DNA from: Streptomyces sp. YIM 121038 | GTDB lineage: Bacteria; Actinomycetota; Actinomycetes; Streptomycetales; Streptomycetaceae | NCBI RefSeq assembly: GCF_006088715.1 | Contig: NZ_CP030771.1 | Location: 7,748,001-7,812,000, forward strand | Length of the DNA: 64,000 bases | Direction of reading: 5' to 3' | Shown: positions 36,327 to 45,691 of the stretch, piece by piece | How positions within the stretch are numbered: the stretch's first letter is position 1 | Layout of the letters: each line of letters starts with the position of its first letter | Translations under genes and position numbers: made by a program | Notes under the pieces: generated by a model | Told to the model about the DNA's origin: nothing | Seen by the model: the letters and a program-made list of their open reading frames with translations, nothing else | Databases searched by the model: none

Positions 36327-38348
36327 ATGCCGATACGCGCGCGCATGCGCCTGCCGATGTGGAGAACGCTTCTGACGGCGGCACTGGCCGCCCTGCTCGC
36401 CACCCTCCTCGCCCCGGGCGCCGCGCACACCGCGCCGCGCACCCCGACGGCACAGGGCACGGCGAAGGAGAGCAGACCCGTCTACTCCTACGCGGACGCG
36501 ATACGCGAGTCCGTGTGGGTCGACACCCGGGTGGACGGCGACGAGGACGGCAGGTCCGACCGCGTGGCCGTCGACATAGTCCGCCCCCGCGAACCCGCCC
36601 AGCACGGCCGCGAGATACCCGTGATCATGGACGCGAGCCCCTACTACGCCTGCTGCGGCCGAGGCAACGAGAGCCAGAAGAAGACCTACGACGCCGACGG
36701 CAGACCGGTGCAGTTCCCGCTGTACTACGACAACTACTTCGTGCCCCGCGGCTACGCCTACGTCGCCGTCGACCTCACCGGAACGAACCGTTCCGACGGC
36801 TGTGTCGACATCGGCGGCCGCTCCGACATCCAGTCCGCCAAGGCCGTCGTCGACTGGCTGAACGGCCGCGCCCGCGCCTACACCTCGCGCACCGGCGCCG
36901 AACGCGCCCGGGCCACCTGGACCAACGGCCGCACCGGCATGATCGGCAAGAGCTACGACGGCACCATCGCCAACGGCGTCGCCGCGACCGGCGTCGAGGG
37001 CCTGGAGACCATCGTGCCGATCGGCGCCATCTCCTCCTGGTACGACTACTACTTCGCCAAGGGCGCCCCGCTGTTCAACAGCGGCCCCGACGGCCTGTCC
37101 AACGGCATCGAGAGCCCCGAGGCCCGCGCCCGCTGCGGCCGCGTGCAGGAGCGCCTCGTCGAGGGCGCGCCGCGCAGCGGCGACTGGACCCCGCTGTGGA
37201 CCGCGCGCGACTACGTCCCGGACGCCGACAAGGTGCGGGCCAGCGTGTTCGCCGTGCACGGCCTCCAGGACCTGAACGTGCGCATGAAGCACTTCGGTCA
37301 GTGGTGGGACGCGCTAGGCGAGGCGGGCGTGCAGCGCAAGCTGTGGCTCAGCCAGGCCGGGCACGTCGACCCCTTCGACTTCCGCCGCGCGAATGGGGTC
37401 TCCCCTGTTCGAGCGGAGCCGAGAACTTGGGGATGGGTGCGCACCTTGCACCGCTGGTTCGACCACGAGCTCCTCGGCTACCGCAACGGCGTCGACCGCG
37501 AGCCCATGGCCGACATCGAGCGCGCCCCCGACCGGTGGACCACCGACCGCGTCTGGCCGCCCCGCGCCACCGACACCGTGACGCTCCGCCCCGCCAAGGG
37601 CACCGCCCCGGGCGTCGGCGCGCTCGGCACCCGGCGCGGCAAGGGCACCGAGACCTTCACCGACGACCGGCGCCTCGGCGAGACCGACTGGGCCTCCGCC
37701 ATCGACACCCCCACCCCCGCCAAGGCGGGCTTCACCACCCGGCCGCTGGCGCGCGACCTGCGCCTGTCGGGGTCCTCGAAGGTCACCGTCACCGTCACGC
37801 CGTCGGCCCCCACCGCGCACTTGAGCGCCGTACTCGTCGACGTCGGGCCCGCCACCATCCGTGACTACGCGGCCAGTGGCGAAGGCATCACGACCCTGCC
37901 CACGCGCAGCTGCTGGGGCGCGAGCACCGACGGCGACAGCGCCTGCTTCAAGGACACCGAGGCCCGCACCAAGGCCGTCGACTACACGATCTTCAGCCGC
38001 GGCTGGGCCGACCTCGGCAACCACGCGGACGACCACCACGGCCGCCCCCTCACCCCGGGCGAGCCCGTCACCTTCACCCTCGACCTGGCCGCGAGCGACC
38101 ACGTCGTGCCCGCGGGACACCGGCTCGCGCTGATCGTCGGCGGCACCGACCGGAACCTCATCACCGCCCCCGCCGACACCCCGACCCTCACCGTGGACCT
38201 GGCCCGCACATTCGCGCGGGTGCCGCTCGTCGGGGGTGCCGAGGCCCTCGCGACCGCCCCGCACGCTACCGTTCCGCGCGAGTCCCGCCTGGACGGCGTG
38301 GCCCCCGCGCGTCCGCTGAACCCCCGACCGGGAGGCCGTACTTCATGA
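36327..38348 (+). CDS. Secreted CocE/NonD family (S15) X-Pro dipeptidyl-peptidase-like hydrolase
   Basis: The 673-aa protein has an N-terminal hydrophobic signal (about 11-34), then an alpha/beta-hydrolase with nucleophile GKSYDGT (about residue 210), acid HGLQDLN and catalytic His QAGHVDPF (about 350). A beta-sandwich C-terminal domain (from about 430) follows, as in PepX/CocE. It likely hydrolyses X-Pro dipeptides or esters outside the cell. ATG 36327 is taken; a GTG at 36312 or ATG 36345 is possible and no good ribosome site is seen. Codons 356-369, just after the catalytic His, derive from an inserted repeat. Its stop overlaps the M14 gene start by 4 bp. Confidence 0.85.
   Translation: MPIRARMRLPMWRTLLTAALAALLATLLAPGAAHTAPRTPTAQGTAKESRPVYSYADAIRESVWVDTRVDGDEDGRSDRVAVDIVRPREPAQHGREIPVIMDASPYYACCGRGNESQKKTYDADGRPVQFPLYYDNYFVPRGYAYVAVDLTGTNRSDGCVDIGGRSDIQSAKAVVDWLNGRARAYTSRTGAERARATWTNGRTGMIGKSYDGTIANGVAATGVEGLETIVPIGAISSWYDYYFAKGAPLFNSGPDGLSNGIESPEARARCGRVQERLVEGAPRSGDWTPLWTARDYVPDADKVRASVFAVHGLQDLNVRMKHFGQWWDALGEAGVQRKLWLSQAGHVDPFDFRRANGVSPVRAEPRTWGWVRTLHRWFDHELLGYRNGVDREPMADIERAPDRWTTDRVWPPRATDTVTLRPAKGTAPGVGALGTRRGKGTETFTDDRRLGETDWASAIDTPTPAKAGFTTRPLARDLRLSGSSKVTVTVTPSAPTAHLSAVLVDVGPATIRDYAASGEGITTLPTRSCWGASTDGDSACFKDTEARTKAVDYTIFSRGWADLGNHADDHHGRPLTPGEPVTFTLDLAASDHVVPAGHRLALIVGGTDRNLITAPADTPTLTVDLARTFARVPLVGGAEALATAPHATVPRESRLDGVAPARPLNPRPGGRTS
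37392..37433 (+). repeat. 42-bp palindromic repeat element in frame inside the S15 hydrolase gene
   Basis: The segment includes TCCCC-(TGTTC)...(GAACTT)-GGGGA arms around GAGCGGAGCC and equals 14 codons ([14 protein letters not shown]). Its sequence resembles a palindromic repeat that I recall being frequent in Streptomyces intergenic DNA. Flanking residues (DFRRA and WVRTLHRWF) read as a continuous helix when it is removed. Confidence 0.6.
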
Positions 38349-39628
38349 CGTCCCGCATCCGCGTACTGGCCCTGGCCTGTGCCTGCGCCGCGCTCACCGC
38401 CCCGCTCGTGACGGCGCCCGCGCAGGCCGCCGCCACCCCGCCGCAGACCGGCTTCGAACAGAGCGGCGGGGCCCGCTGGACCAGCCAGCCGGAGGAGCAG
38501 CGGCTCCTCGCCGCCGTCGACAAGGCGAGCGCACGGGTCTCCGTCTCCCGCATCGGCACCACCGACCAGGGCAGGCCGCTCCAGCTCGTCCGCGTCGGCG
38601 AGCGCCGCACCGCGTCCACCGTGCTCCTCGTGTGCAGCCAGCACGGTGACGAGCCGTCGGGCCGCGAGGCCTGTCTGAGCACGGTCCGCGACCTCGCGTA
38701 CGCCGAGGACAAGGAGACGCGGCGGTTCCTGTCCCGCACCACGCTGCTCGTCGTGCCCACCGCCAACCCGGACGGCCGCGCCGCGAACACCCGCGGCAAC
38801 TCCGACGGCGTCGACATCAACCGCGACCACATCGCCCTCAAGACCGCCGAGGCCCGCGCGCTCGCCGCCGTCATCCGCGACCGCGCCCCCGACGCCCTCT
38901 ACGACCTGCACGAGTACGGCGCCACGCCGAAGTACTACGACAAGGACCTGTTCGACCTGTGGCCGCGCAACCTCAACACCGATGACGCGGTGCACCGGGA
39001 GGCCGAGCAGCTCTCCCGCGCCTACGTCCGGCCCGCCGCCACCGCCGACGGCTACACCACCGGCACCTACGGCATCTGGACCGACCCCGTCACCGGCGAC
39101 CCCGTCAAACAGGTCGCGGGCGACGGCCAGGAACGCATCCTGCGCAACGTCTCCGGCATCAAACACGCCGCGGGCCTGCTCATCGAGAGCCGCGTCGACC
39201 CCCTCACCGAACAGGAGAAGAACGACCCGGCCCACAACAACCGCCGCCGCGTCCACTCCCAACTCTCCGCCCTGAAGGGCCTGTTCCGCTACGCCGACCA
39301 GCACAGGTGGCGCCTGGAGGCCGCCACCACCGCGTCCCGCCTCAAGGGCCTGCGCGACCGCGGCCCCGTCTACCTCGGCGGCGCCGACAACGACCCGGCC
39401 GAGCCCGCCGAGATCATCCAGGACCCGGCCTGCGGCTACCGCCTGACCCCGGAGCAGTACGCCGACGTCAAGGACGAACTCGACCTGCACGGCGTGAGCG
39501 CGCGCCGCGACGGCCGGGGCGGCGCCCTGGTCCCGCTGCGCCAGCCCGCCCGCGCCCTGGTGCCGCTGCTGCTCGACGCCCGGGCCGCCCATCACCTCGT
39601 CACGGGACAGCCCGACACCGACTGTTGA
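38345..39628 (+). CDS. Secreted M14 family zinc carboxypeptidase
   Basis: The 427-aa protein starts with a signal peptide ([20 protein letters not shown]). The M14 motifs follow: [10 protein letters not shown] (first zinc His and Glu, about residue 100), [30 protein letters not shown] with the third ligand and a downstream LLIESRVD with the catalytic Glu. These are metallo-carboxypeptidases. ATGA overlap with the S15 gene indicates coupled translation and co-transcription; together with the M1 enzyme they form an extracellular peptide-degrading set. Confidence 0.9.
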   Translation: MTSRIRVLALACACAALTAPLVTAPAQAAATPPQTGFEQSGGARWTSQPEEQRLLAAVDKASARVSVSRIGTTDQGRPLQLVRVGERRTASTVLLVCSQHGDEPSGREACLSTVRDLAYAEDKETRRFLSRTTLLVVPTANPDGRAANTRGNSDGVDINRDHIALKTAEARALAAVIRDRAPDALYDLHEYGATPKYYDKDLFDLWPRNLNTDDAVHREAEQLSRAYVRPAATADGYTTGTYGIWTDPVTGDPVKQVAGDGQERILRNVSGIKHAAGLLIESRVDPLTEQEKNDPAHNNRRRVHSQLSALKGLFRYADQHRWRLEAATTASRLKGLRDRGPVYLGGADNDPAEPAEIIQDPACGYRLTPEQYADVKDELDLHGVSARRDGRGGALVPLRQPARALVPLLLDARAAHHLVTGQPDTDC

Positions 39629-39723
39629 GCGCGTTGCGGGAACGTCACATGTGGTAGGGGGTTAGCGGAGAGAAGAACACCCGACGAACCGTCAGCCGTG
39701 ATCACTCCGCGAAAGGTGCACAC

Positions 39724-41460
39724 GTGACGCAGGAACCCCAGAAGCCGGTCGCCGGAGGAGGCCCGCCACTGTCCGTGGGGGGCCACTCCGGCGGCCGCTC
39801 CCCCCAGACCGACCGGGTGGTGTTCGGCGTCACCGCCGTCCTCACCCTCGCCTTCGTGGTGTGGGGCGCCACCGCCACGGACACCCTCGAAGACGTCTCG
39901 TCGAGCATGCTCGAGGGCCTGATCCACAACGGCGGCTGGGCCTTCATGCTGGCCGCGTCCGGCTTCGTGGTCTTCGCCCTGTGGCTCGCCATCAGCCGCT
40001 ACGGGAAGATCACGCTGGGCCGGGAGGGCGAGGAGCCCGAGTTCCGCACCGTGTCCTGGGTCGCGATGATGTTCAGCGCGGGCATGGGCATCGGCCTGAT
40101 GTTCTACGGAGTGAGCGAGCCGCTGGCCCACTTCACCAAGCCGCCGCCCGGCACCCACCCCGACGACCCGGCCGCCGCCGTGGAGACCTCCCTGGCGACG
40201 ACGCTCTTCCACTGGACGCTGCACCCCTGGGCGATCTACGCCGTCGTCGGCCTCGCCATCGCGTACAGCACGTTCCGGCGCGGCAGGCGCCAGACCATCA
40301 GCTCCGTCTTCGTCCCGCTCATCGGCGAGAAGCACGCCCACGGCGCGTGGGGCCGCGTCATCGACATCCTCGCCATCTTCGCCACCCTCTTCGGCTCCGC
40401 CGCCTCCCTCGGCCTCGGCGCGCTGCAGATCGGCAGCGGCTTCGAAGAGCTGGACTGGATGGACAACGCGAGCACCGGTCTGCTCGTCGCCATCATCGCC
40501 GTCCTGACCGTCGCGTTCGTGGCCTCCGCGGTCTCCGGCGTCGAGAAGGGCATCCAGTGGCTCTCGAACATCAACATGGTGCTCGCGCTGCTCCTGGTCG
40601 TCTTCGTGTTCGTCGCGGGCCCCACCGTCATCATCCTGGACCTGCTGCCCACCTCCATCGGCGCCTACCTGGGCGACCTGCCGCAGCTCGTCGGGCGCAC
40701 CGAGGCCTCCAGCGGCAAGGGCGTCTCCGACTGGCTGGGCAGCTGGACGGTCTTCTACTGGGCCTGGTGGATCTCCTGGACGCCCTTCGTCGGCATGTTC
40801 ATCGCCCGCATCAGCCGGGGCCGTACGATCCGGCAGTTCGTGGGCGGCGTGATCCTCGTGCCGAGCACGGTCAGCCTGCTGTGGTTCGCCGTCTTCGGCG
40901 GCAGCGCGATGACCGTCAAGGAGCGCGGCGGCCTGGAGGGCGACACCACGCCCGAGGCGCAGCTGTTCGGGCTGCTGCACGAGTACCCGATCGCCACCGC
41001 CACCAGCCTGCTCGTGATGATCCTCGTCGGCATCTTCTTCGTGTCCGGGGCGGACGCCGCGTCCATCGTCATGGGCACGCTCTCCCAGAAGGGCTCCCTC
41101 GAACCCGGCCGCCTGGTCGTCATCTTCTGGGGCGTGGTCACGGGAGCCGTCGCCGCCATCATGCTGCTCATCGGCGACGGCAAGGACAACGCGCTCACCG
41201 GGCTGCAGAACCTGACGATCCTGGTGGCCGCGCCCTTCGTCCTGGTGATGATCGGCATGTGCGTGGCGCTGATGAAGGACCTGCGCCACGACCCGCTGAT
41301 CGTGCGCGGCGAACACGGCACGGACGCCGTGGAGCGGGCCGTCCTCGCCGGTCACGAGCAGTACGACGGGGACTTCGAGCTCCAGATCGGCCCGAGCGAC
41401 AGCACGGACGCCGAGACCGGCGGCGACACCCCGTCGCCCCGGCCCGACCCCGCCCACTGA
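39724..41460 (+). CDS. BCCT family betaine/choline/carnitine transporter
   Basis: The 578-aa transporter has about 12 membrane segments, the BCCT signature GMGIGLMFYGVSEPLAHF (about 117-134) and FYWAWWISWTPFVGMFIARISRGRTIR (about 345-370) containing the Trp-rich substrate box. These import quaternary amines or other compatible solutes with Na+ or H+. The acidic C-terminal tail (from about 530) may sense osmolarity. GTG 39724 follows AAAGG. It stands alone in the rightward direction after the peptidase pair; the 95-bp gap gives it its own promoter. Confidence 0.9.
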   Translation: MTQEPQKPVAGGGPPLSVGGHSGGRSPQTDRVVFGVTAVLTLAFVVWGATATDTLEDVSSSMLEGLIHNGGWAFMLAASGFVVFALWLAISRYGKITLGREGEEPEFRTVSWVAMMFSAGMGIGLMFYGVSEPLAHFTKPPPGTHPDDPAAAVETSLATTLFHWTLHPWAIYAVVGLAIAYSTFRRGRRQTISSVFVPLIGEKHAHGAWGRVIDILAIFATLFGSAASLGLGALQIGSGFEELDWMDNASTGLLVAIIAVLTVAFVASAVSGVEKGIQWLSNINMVLALLLVVFVFVAGPTVIILDLLPTSIGAYLGDLPQLVGRTEASSGKGVSDWLGSWTVFYWAWWISWTPFVGMFIARISRGRTIRQFVGGVILVPSTVSLLWFAVFGGSAMTVKERGGLEGDTTPEAQLFGLLHEYPIATATSLLVMILVGIFFVSGADAASIVMGTLSQKGSLEPGRLVVIFWGVVTGAVAAIMLLIGDGKDNALTGLQNLTILVAAPFVLVMIGMCVALMKDLRHDPLIVRGEHGTDAVERAVLAGHEQYDGDFELQIGPSDSTDAETGGDTPSPRPDPAH

Positions 41461-41673
41461 AGCGACCGCCACCCTGGGCCCGCGCTGGCGTGACCCGCCC
41501 CGGAGACCCTGACCTCCGGACCCTCCGGGCCGGGCTCACCTGAGGGCGGGCCCGGCCGAGGCGAAGGCCCCGGCCGGCCCACCGCGGCCCCGCCCTGCTC
41601 GGCCTGTGGCGCCTCTCAGCTCGCGGCGCCTCTCAGCGCCTCGCTGGAATTGCCGCGATGGGCCGTCGATCCC

Positions 41674-41725
41674 CTGCGGGGCCGTCGTGGCTGGTCGCGC
41701 AGTTCCCCGCGCCCCTTCGGGGCGC
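41674..41725. repeat. Streptomyces dispersed intergenic repeat, copy B
   Basis: It starts CTGCGGGGCCGTCGTGGCTG and ends in the GCGCCCC-TT-CGGGGCGC hairpin. It shares a 34-bp identical block (41683-41716) with the inverted copy C at 45611-45644. It lies between the convergent BCCT and oxidase genes and probably ends transcription. Confidence 0.8.
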
Positions 41726-41737
41726 TGCCTGCTCGGC

Positions 41738-42721
41738 CTACTCCGCCCGCGCCGCCTGTTCCGTCTGCTCCGTCAGGAGTTCCGCCGCCGCCCGCGCGCA
41801 GCCCCACGCCACCGTGACACCCGCCCCGCCGTGCCCGTAGTTGTGCACGAGGACCCGCCCGTCGTGCGTGTGCTCGCGCTCCAGGCGCACGGAGGGCCGC
41901 GCGGGCCGCAGCCCCACCCGGTGCCCGATGATCCGTGCCCCGCCGATCTCCGGGCGCACCCGGGCACAGCGCGCCACGATGGCCTGTGCCACCGCCGGAT
42001 CCGGCTCCAGGGACCACGAGCCGTCCTCGGCGGTCCCGCCGAGCACGAGGCCGCGGGGCTGCGGCAGGAAGTACGTCGTCTCGTGCGACGCGCTGTCCGC
42101 GGCCGTGAACCACGTCCGGATCCCCGGGTTCTCCACCAGGACCAGCTGCCCGCGCACCGGGCGCACCGAGGCGTCCGGCACCAGGCTCCGGGCGCCCAGG
42201 CCCGAGCAGTTGACGACGTGCCGCGCCTCGGCCAGCGGCTCGGCCAGCGACGCGGCCGCCCTGACCTCCACGGACCCGCCCGTCGCGCGCAGGCGTTCCC
42301 GCAGCCACGCCAGATGCGCCGGCATGTCGATCAGCGGAAGCCGCGCCCACAGGCCGACGCCCGCGTACTCCTCGGCCGTCGCCGCCCGCAGCCCCGGTAC
42401 CCGCTTCGCCCACGGGCCGAGCGTGTCCAGGCCCGTCTCGGCGTGTACGCCCTCGACCACGCGTACGCCCGTGCGCTCCGGGTCCGTCGCCAACTCCTGG
42501 TAGCGCTCCAGGGATACGAGCGACCAGTCGCCGACCAGGCCCTGCGGCTCGATGCGGTACGGCCACCACAGACCGCCCGCAACAGCCGAGGTCGTGCGCT
42601 CCGCGGGCTCGCGCGTCCACACCCGCACCCGGCGCCCGCGCTCCGCGAGCACCACCGCGGTGGTGAGCCCCGCGACGCCGCCTCCCACCACGATCACATC
42701 CGTGTCATCGCCATGCGTCAT
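41738..42721 (-). CDS. FAD-dependent oxidase, D-amino-acid oxidase type
   Basis: The 327-aa DAO-fold protein has an N-terminal FAD motif (DVIVVGGGVAGLTTAVVLAERG), GGLWWPYRIEP, CSGLGARSL, and a C-terminal GRVLVHNYGHGGAGVTVAWGCA with the Tyr and Gly-rich FAD segment typical of D-amino-acid oxidases. Arg/Tyr substrate residues (about 290 and 230) are plausible. ATG 42721 is 6 bp after a TACGTT -10-like hexamer, so it may be leaderless. It would deaminate D-amino acids, for example from peptidoglycan turnover; the substrate is not proved. Confidence 0.85.
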   Translation of the reverse strand: MTHGDDTDVIVVGGGVAGLTTAVVLAERGRRVRVWTREPAERTTSAVAGGLWWPYRIEPQGLVGDWSLVSLERYQELATDPERTGVRVVEGVHAETGLDTLGPWAKRVPGLRAATAEEYAGVGLWARLPLIDMPAHLAWLRERLRATGGSVEVRAAASLAEPLAEARHVVNCSGLGARSLVPDASVRPVRGQLVLVENPGIRTWFTAADSASHETTYFLPQPRGLVLGGTAEDGSWSLEPDPAVAQAIVARCARVRPEIGGARIIGHRVGLRPARPSVRLEREHTHDGRVLVHNYGHGGAGVTVAWGCARAAAELLTEQTEQAARAE

Positions 42722-42787
42722 CCCCGAAACGTAGCGGAACCCCGCAAGGGGAGCGCAGACGCCCCCACGGGTGGGGATACTCACACC

Positions 42788-43804
42788 ATGCTTGCCGAGT
42801 ACGCGACCTTCGGCCTGGCACCGGCGATGCGCGCCGGTGGAGTTCTCGCGAGCGGTGCCTACCAAGTGCACCGCGACTTCGTCGACTTCGTGGTGAACGG
42901 CCGCCCGCTGCTGTTCCAGCTCGCCGACCTCGACGCCGTCTCCCCGCTCGCGTCCGACATCCCCCCGGCGATCTTCACCACGCATGTGCGCAGGCTCCTC
43001 CTGGAGGCGGACCCGCCGCTGCTCGACGGCCGGTACGTCATCTACGGCTGTCCCGAGTGCGAGGGCCTGGAGTGCGGCGCGGTCACGGCCGTCATCGAGC
43101 GCGCCGACGACGACTACGTGTGGCGGGACTTCGCCTGGCAGACCTCCGACCACGCCGACCTGGAGCTGAACGGCTACCGCGGCATAGGCCCGTTCCGCTT
43201 CCACGGCGGGGAGTACCGCGAGCAGCTCGGCCGCCTGCTCACCGGCGACGACCCGGGCGCCGTGCGGCGCCGCGTGCTCCTCGTCGGGGCGCGCGTCGCG
43301 CTGCTCGCGAAGCTCGCGGCGGCCCTGCGCACCATCGGCATCGGCGCGGAGATCACCGCGGACGCGGCGGGCGTACCGGCGGAGGAGCTGCGCACGTACG
43401 GGGCCGTGGCGTTCGGGCAGGCCGTGCCCGAGGGGGTGCGGGGCTCCGTGCGCGAGGCGTTCGAGCGCGCCGGGGTCGACGTCGCGTACGTCGACGGGCT
43501 CGCGCCGATCGTGCCGCTGCTCGTCGCGCAGATCGAGTACGCCCTGGACCCGGGCCCCGTGGCCCAGCGGCGCCTGGCGCGGCTCGCGGTCACGGACGGG
43601 GCGGTCGTCACGGAGGTCACGTCCCCGTGCCGGGTGCGCCTCACGGCCTACCGCCTCGGCCGCCTGCGCCGCCCGCGGGTGCACGAGGTGTTCGACGAGG
43701 TCCTGGAGCCCGGGGAGCACCGGGTGGCCTTGCCGGGCGGGGCGCCGTACGTGGTGGCGCGCAGCTCCGACGCGGTCCTGGTGGCGGCCGCCGCCACGGG
43801 CTGA
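42788..43804 (+). CDS. Conserved protein of unknown function
   Basis: A 338-aa soluble protein I do not recognise with confidence. The first 150 residues include CPECEGLECGAVTAVIE (paired Cys, possible metal site) and WRDFAWQTSD. A Rossmann-like region with VLLVGARVALLAKLAAALRTIGI (about 160-182) follows, then AVAFGQAVPEGVRGSVREAFERAGV. That NAD-binding-like segment explains why such proteins are called oxidoreductases. A GATACT hexamer ends 6 bp before the ATG with no ribosome site, so it may be leaderless, and it is divergent from the DAO gene over 66 bp. Confidence 0.7.
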   Translation: MLAEYATFGLAPAMRAGGVLASGAYQVHRDFVDFVVNGRPLLFQLADLDAVSPLASDIPPAIFTTHVRRLLLEADPPLLDGRYVIYGCPECEGLECGAVTAVIERADDDYVWRDFAWQTSDHADLELNGYRGIGPFRFHGGEYREQLGRLLTGDDPGAVRRRVLLVGARVALLAKLAAALRTIGIGAEITADAAGVPAEELRTYGAVAFGQAVPEGVRGSVREAFERAGVDVAYVDGLAPIVPLLVAQIEYALDPGPVAQRRLARLAVTDGAVVTEVTSPCRVRLTAYRLGRLRRPRVHEVFDEVLEPGEHRVALPGGAPYVVARSSDAVLVAAAATG

Positions 43805-43913
43805 CCGCCCCCGTCGCAGTCCCCGCCGGGAGGCAGCGGGCCCGGCCAGGGGCGGAACGGGCGGGGGCTCGGCCCCACGACGGCGGGCACCTGGGGCACC
43901 CCGGGGCAGCGGT

Positions 43914-43919
43914 TAGGCT
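43914..43919 (+). promoter_or_regulatory. -10 hexamer of a leaderless ABC-F transcript
   Basis: TAGGCT ends 9 bp before the ATG at 43929, the same spacing as at the endonuclease V gene, with no ribosome site between. Confidence 0.5.
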
Positions 43920-43928
43920 CGACCCCTG

Positions 43929-45572
43929 ATGAATGGAACCCTCGTCGCCAAGCAACTCGCCGCCGGCCACGGCGACCGCTCCCTCTTCGAGGGACTCGAC
44001 CTCGTCGTCGCCCCCGGCGACGTCATCGGCCTCGTCGGCGCGAACGGCGCCGGCAAGTCGACCCTGCTCCGCCTGCTCGCGGGCGTCGACGCCCCGGAGT
44101 CCGGCCGGATCAGCCTGTCGCCGCCCGCGGCGATCGTCGGCCACCTGCCGCAGGAGCCGGACCGCCGCCCGGGCGAGACGATCCGCGCGTTCCTCTCCCG
44201 CCGCACCGGCGTCACCTCCGCCCAGCAGGCCATGGACGAGGCCACCGAGGGGCTCGTCGCGGGCACGCCCGGCGCCGACGACGCCTACGCGGCGAGCCTG
44301 GAGCGCTGGCTGGCCCTCGGCGGCGCCGACCTGGACGAGCGCGCCGAGGACGTCGCCCGGTCCCTCGGCCTCGGCGTGGACCTCGACCAGGAGATGACGT
44401 CGCTGTCCGGCGGCCAGGCCGCCCGCGCGGGCCTGGCCTCGCTGCTGCTCTCCCGCTACGACGTCTTCCTCCTCGACGAGCCCACCAACGACCTGGACCT
44501 CGCGGGCCTGGAGCGCCTGGAGGAGTTCGTGCGCGGCCTGCGCGCGGGCACCGTGGTCGTCAGCCACGACCGCGAGTTCCTGTCCCGCACCGTCACCAAG
44601 GTCCTCGAACTCGACCTGGCGCAGCAGCAGATCAACCTCTACGGCGGCGGCTACGACGCCTATCTGGAGGAGCGCGAGGTCGCCCGCCGCCACGCCCGCG
44701 AGGACTACGAGGAGTACGCCGACAAGAAGGCCGCCCTCCAGGACCGGGCCCAGATGCAGCGGACCTGGATGGACAAGGGCGTGAAGAACGCCCGCCGCAA
44801 GGCCACCGACAGCGACAAGCTGGGCCGCAAGTTCCGCAGCGAGGCCAGTGAGAAGCAGGCCGCGAAGGCCCGCCAGACGCAGCGGATGCTGGAGCGGCTC
44901 GACGTCGTCGAGGAGCCGCGCAAGGAGTGGGAGCTGCGCATGGAGATCGCCGCGGCCCCGCGCTCGGGCGCCGTGGTCGCCACGCTGCGCGACGCGGTGG
45001 TGCGCCGCGGCCCGTTCACGCTCGGCCCGGTGCACCTCCAGCTCGACTGGGCCGACCGCGTCGCCATCACCGGCGCGAACGGCTCGGGCAAGACGACGCT
45101 GCTGCAGGCCCTGCTCGGCCGCACCCCCGTGGACGAGGGGCACGCCGCGCTCGGCTCGGGCGTCGTGGTGGGCGAGGTCGACCAGGCGCGGGCCCTCTTC
45201 CACGGCGAGGAGACGTTGCTCGACGCCTTCCGTGCGGCCGTACCCGACACCGAACCGGCCGAGATCCGCACGCTCCTCGCCAAGTTCGGCCTGAAGGCCG
45301 AGCACGTGCTGCGCTCCGCGGCGACGCTCTCCCCGGGCGAGCGCACCCGCGCCGCGCTCGCGCTGCTCCAGGGCCGCGGCGTGAACCTGCTGGTCCTCGA
45401 CGAGCCGACGAACCACCTCGACCTGCCGGCCATCGAACAGCTGGAGTCCGCCCTCGACTCCTACACGGGCACGCTGCTGCTCGTCACGCACGACCGCCGC
45501 ATGCTCGACGCCGTCCACGTCACCCGCCGCCTGGAGGTGGCGGACGGCAAGGTGACCGAACGGTCCCCCTGA
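43929..45572 (+). CDS. ABC-F family ATPase (second copy)
   Basis: The 547-aa protein has two ABC domains and no membrane segment: GANGAGKST, LSGGQAARAGL, LLDEPTNDLD, then a Lys/Arg linker (about 245-320), then GANGSGKTT, LSPGERTRAAL and LLVLDEPTNHLD. The SerProGly variant of the second signature is notable. It differs from the ABC-F protein at 4753-6417 in linker length and N-terminal motif, and could be Uup/EttA-like (translation) rather than a resistance factor. The transcript appears leaderless (TAGGCT 43914). It converges on tex. Confidence 0.9.
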   Translation: MNGTLVAKQLAAGHGDRSLFEGLDLVVAPGDVIGLVGANGAGKSTLLRLLAGVDAPESGRISLSPPAAIVGHLPQEPDRRPGETIRAFLSRRTGVTSAQQAMDEATEGLVAGTPGADDAYAASLERWLALGGADLDERAEDVARSLGLGVDLDQEMTSLSGGQAARAGLASLLLSRYDVFLLDEPTNDLDLAGLERLEEFVRGLRAGTVVVSHDREFLSRTVTKVLELDLAQQQINLYGGGYDAYLEEREVARRHAREDYEEYADKKAALQDRAQMQRTWMDKGVKNARRKATDSDKLGRKFRSEASEKQAAKARQTQRMLERLDVVEEPRKEWELRMEIAAAPRSGAVVATLRDAVVRRGPFTLGPVHLQLDWADRVAITGANGSGKTTLLQALLGRTPVDEGHAALGSGVVVGEVDQARALFHGEETLLDAFRAAVPDTEPAEIRTLLAKFGLKAEHVLRSAATLSPGERTRAALALLQGRGVNLLVLDEPTNHLDLPAIEQLESALDSYTGTLLLVTHDRRMLDAVHVTRRLEVADGKVTERSP

Positions 45573-45600
45573 CCTCCCCAAGGGGGCGCCCCGTACTGGG

Positions 45601-45653
45601 GCACCCCCTCAGGGGCGCGGGGAACTGCGCGACCAGCCACGACGAGCCCGCAG
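45601..45653. repeat. Streptomyces dispersed intergenic repeat, copy C (inverted)
   Basis: It holds the reverse complement of copy B: CTGCGGGCTCGTCGTGGCTG on the minus strand and a 34-bp identical block (45611-45644). It sits between convergent ABC-F and tex, next to a GGGGCGCCCC hairpin at 45584-, and is a likely terminator. Confidence 0.8.
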
Positions 45654-45691
45654 ACGCTTGACGGCACGGCGTGGCACATCGCGCGGCGCAC

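Noticed and set aside
45584..45653. CRISPR-like spacing of repeats after the second ABC-F gene
   Set aside because: Only one dispersed repeat copy with a hairpin is present, no regular spacers and no cas genes.
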